A DNA stretch of 5,941 nt, from positions 1 through 5,941 of the forward strand of contig JALXFQ010000207.1 of assembly GCA_027067235.1 (NCBI GenBank), written 5' to 3'. Origin of the DNA: Gammaproteobacteria bacterium (GTDB lineage Bacteria > Pseudomonadota > Gammaproteobacteria > QOAV01). The notes under the pieces were generated by a model. That model was given only the letters and a program-made list of their open reading frames with translations, did not search any database and had not been told where the DNA came from. Below are positions 5,825 through 5,941 of the stretch, piece by piece. How positions within the stretch are numbered: the first letter of the stretch is position 1; the number at the start of each line of letters is the position of its first letter. Position numbers and translations under genes: made by a program.

Positions 5825-5941
5825 TCAGAATTGATAGCCTATGCCAAGGTTGAAGCCGTCATTGTCGTCGTTGTCGGGATCATCCTGCAGGTCGAATTTG
5901 AGCACCACATCTTCATGCGGCCAGTAGTTTACGCCGACATT
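5825..5941 (-). CDS. C-terminus of an outer-membrane beta-barrel protein (porin-like, partial)
   Basis: Thirty-eight codons and a TGA are visible; the N-terminal part lies beyond the right edge. The peptide NVGVNYWPHEDVVLKFDLQ forms a turn and an amphipathic strand. A very acidic loop (DDPDNDDNDG) follows, then a last strand FNLGIGYQF that ends in Phe. Alternating residues with a terminal Phe are the classic signal recognised by the BAM machinery, so this is an outer-membrane barrel. The style resembles the end of phosphate-selective or DcaP-like porins ('VNYyp...VVLKaD'), but the exact family needs the missing part. By usual barrel topology the acidic loop would face outside the cell. Only one base separates its stop from the FMN-binding gene, so the two are almost certainly cotranscribed and coupled. 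Confidence 0.78.
   Translation of the reverse strand, partial: NVGVNYWPHEDVVLKFDLQDDPDNDDNDGFNLGIGYQF

Overview
The window looks like ordinary chromosomal DNA from a moderately GC-rich Gram-negative bacterium, most likely a gammaproteobacterium. The reasons are an outer-membrane beta-barrel C-terminus ending in an aromatic residue, a SlyD-like prolyl isomerase with a His-rich tail, a DinF-type MATE exporter and tightly overlapping operons. I cannot assign a genus. No rRNA, tRNA, CRISPR array, insertion sequence or phage gene was seen.

Left block (1-2516, all minus strand). This is a translationally coupled series: a DinF-like MATE efflux transporter (GTG start), a histidine phosphatase overlapping it by 8 bases, and a small class I methyltransferase joined to the phosphatase by an ATGA overlap. 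A further gene may begin 5 bases after the methyltransferase and run off the left edge. Just upstream of the MATE gene, 2535-2609 encodes what looks like the last ~24 residues of an MscS-type mechanosensitive channel. The rest of that gene is missing, so this is probably a gene remnant.

Middle block (about 2730-3657, plus strand). A strong-looking extended -10 promoter, with an inverted repeat overlapping its -35 region, drives a slyD-like FKBP isomerase. A 117-residue ArsC/Spx-fold thioredoxin-like protein with a CxxC motif follows 9 bases later.

Right block (3684-5941, minus strand, converging on the middle block). In transcription order it holds the C-terminus of an outer-membrane beta-barrel protein (truncated by the window edge), a secreted FMN-binding-domain protein with a flavinylation motif, a two-helix PepSY-type membrane protein overlapping it by 17 bases, and, after 51 bases, a membrane-anchored protein with a metzincin-like zinc site (HExxHxxGxxD plus a downstream Met). 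The first three are very tightly packed and suggest an outer membrane/periplasm/inner membrane redox module, for example for reducing a metal or another imported substrate. The zincin may belong to the same transcript.

The most notable items are this envelope redox cluster with its attached protease-like gene, the Asp-rich last surface loop of the barrel, and the MscS tail remnant. None of these could be confirmed by database search here.
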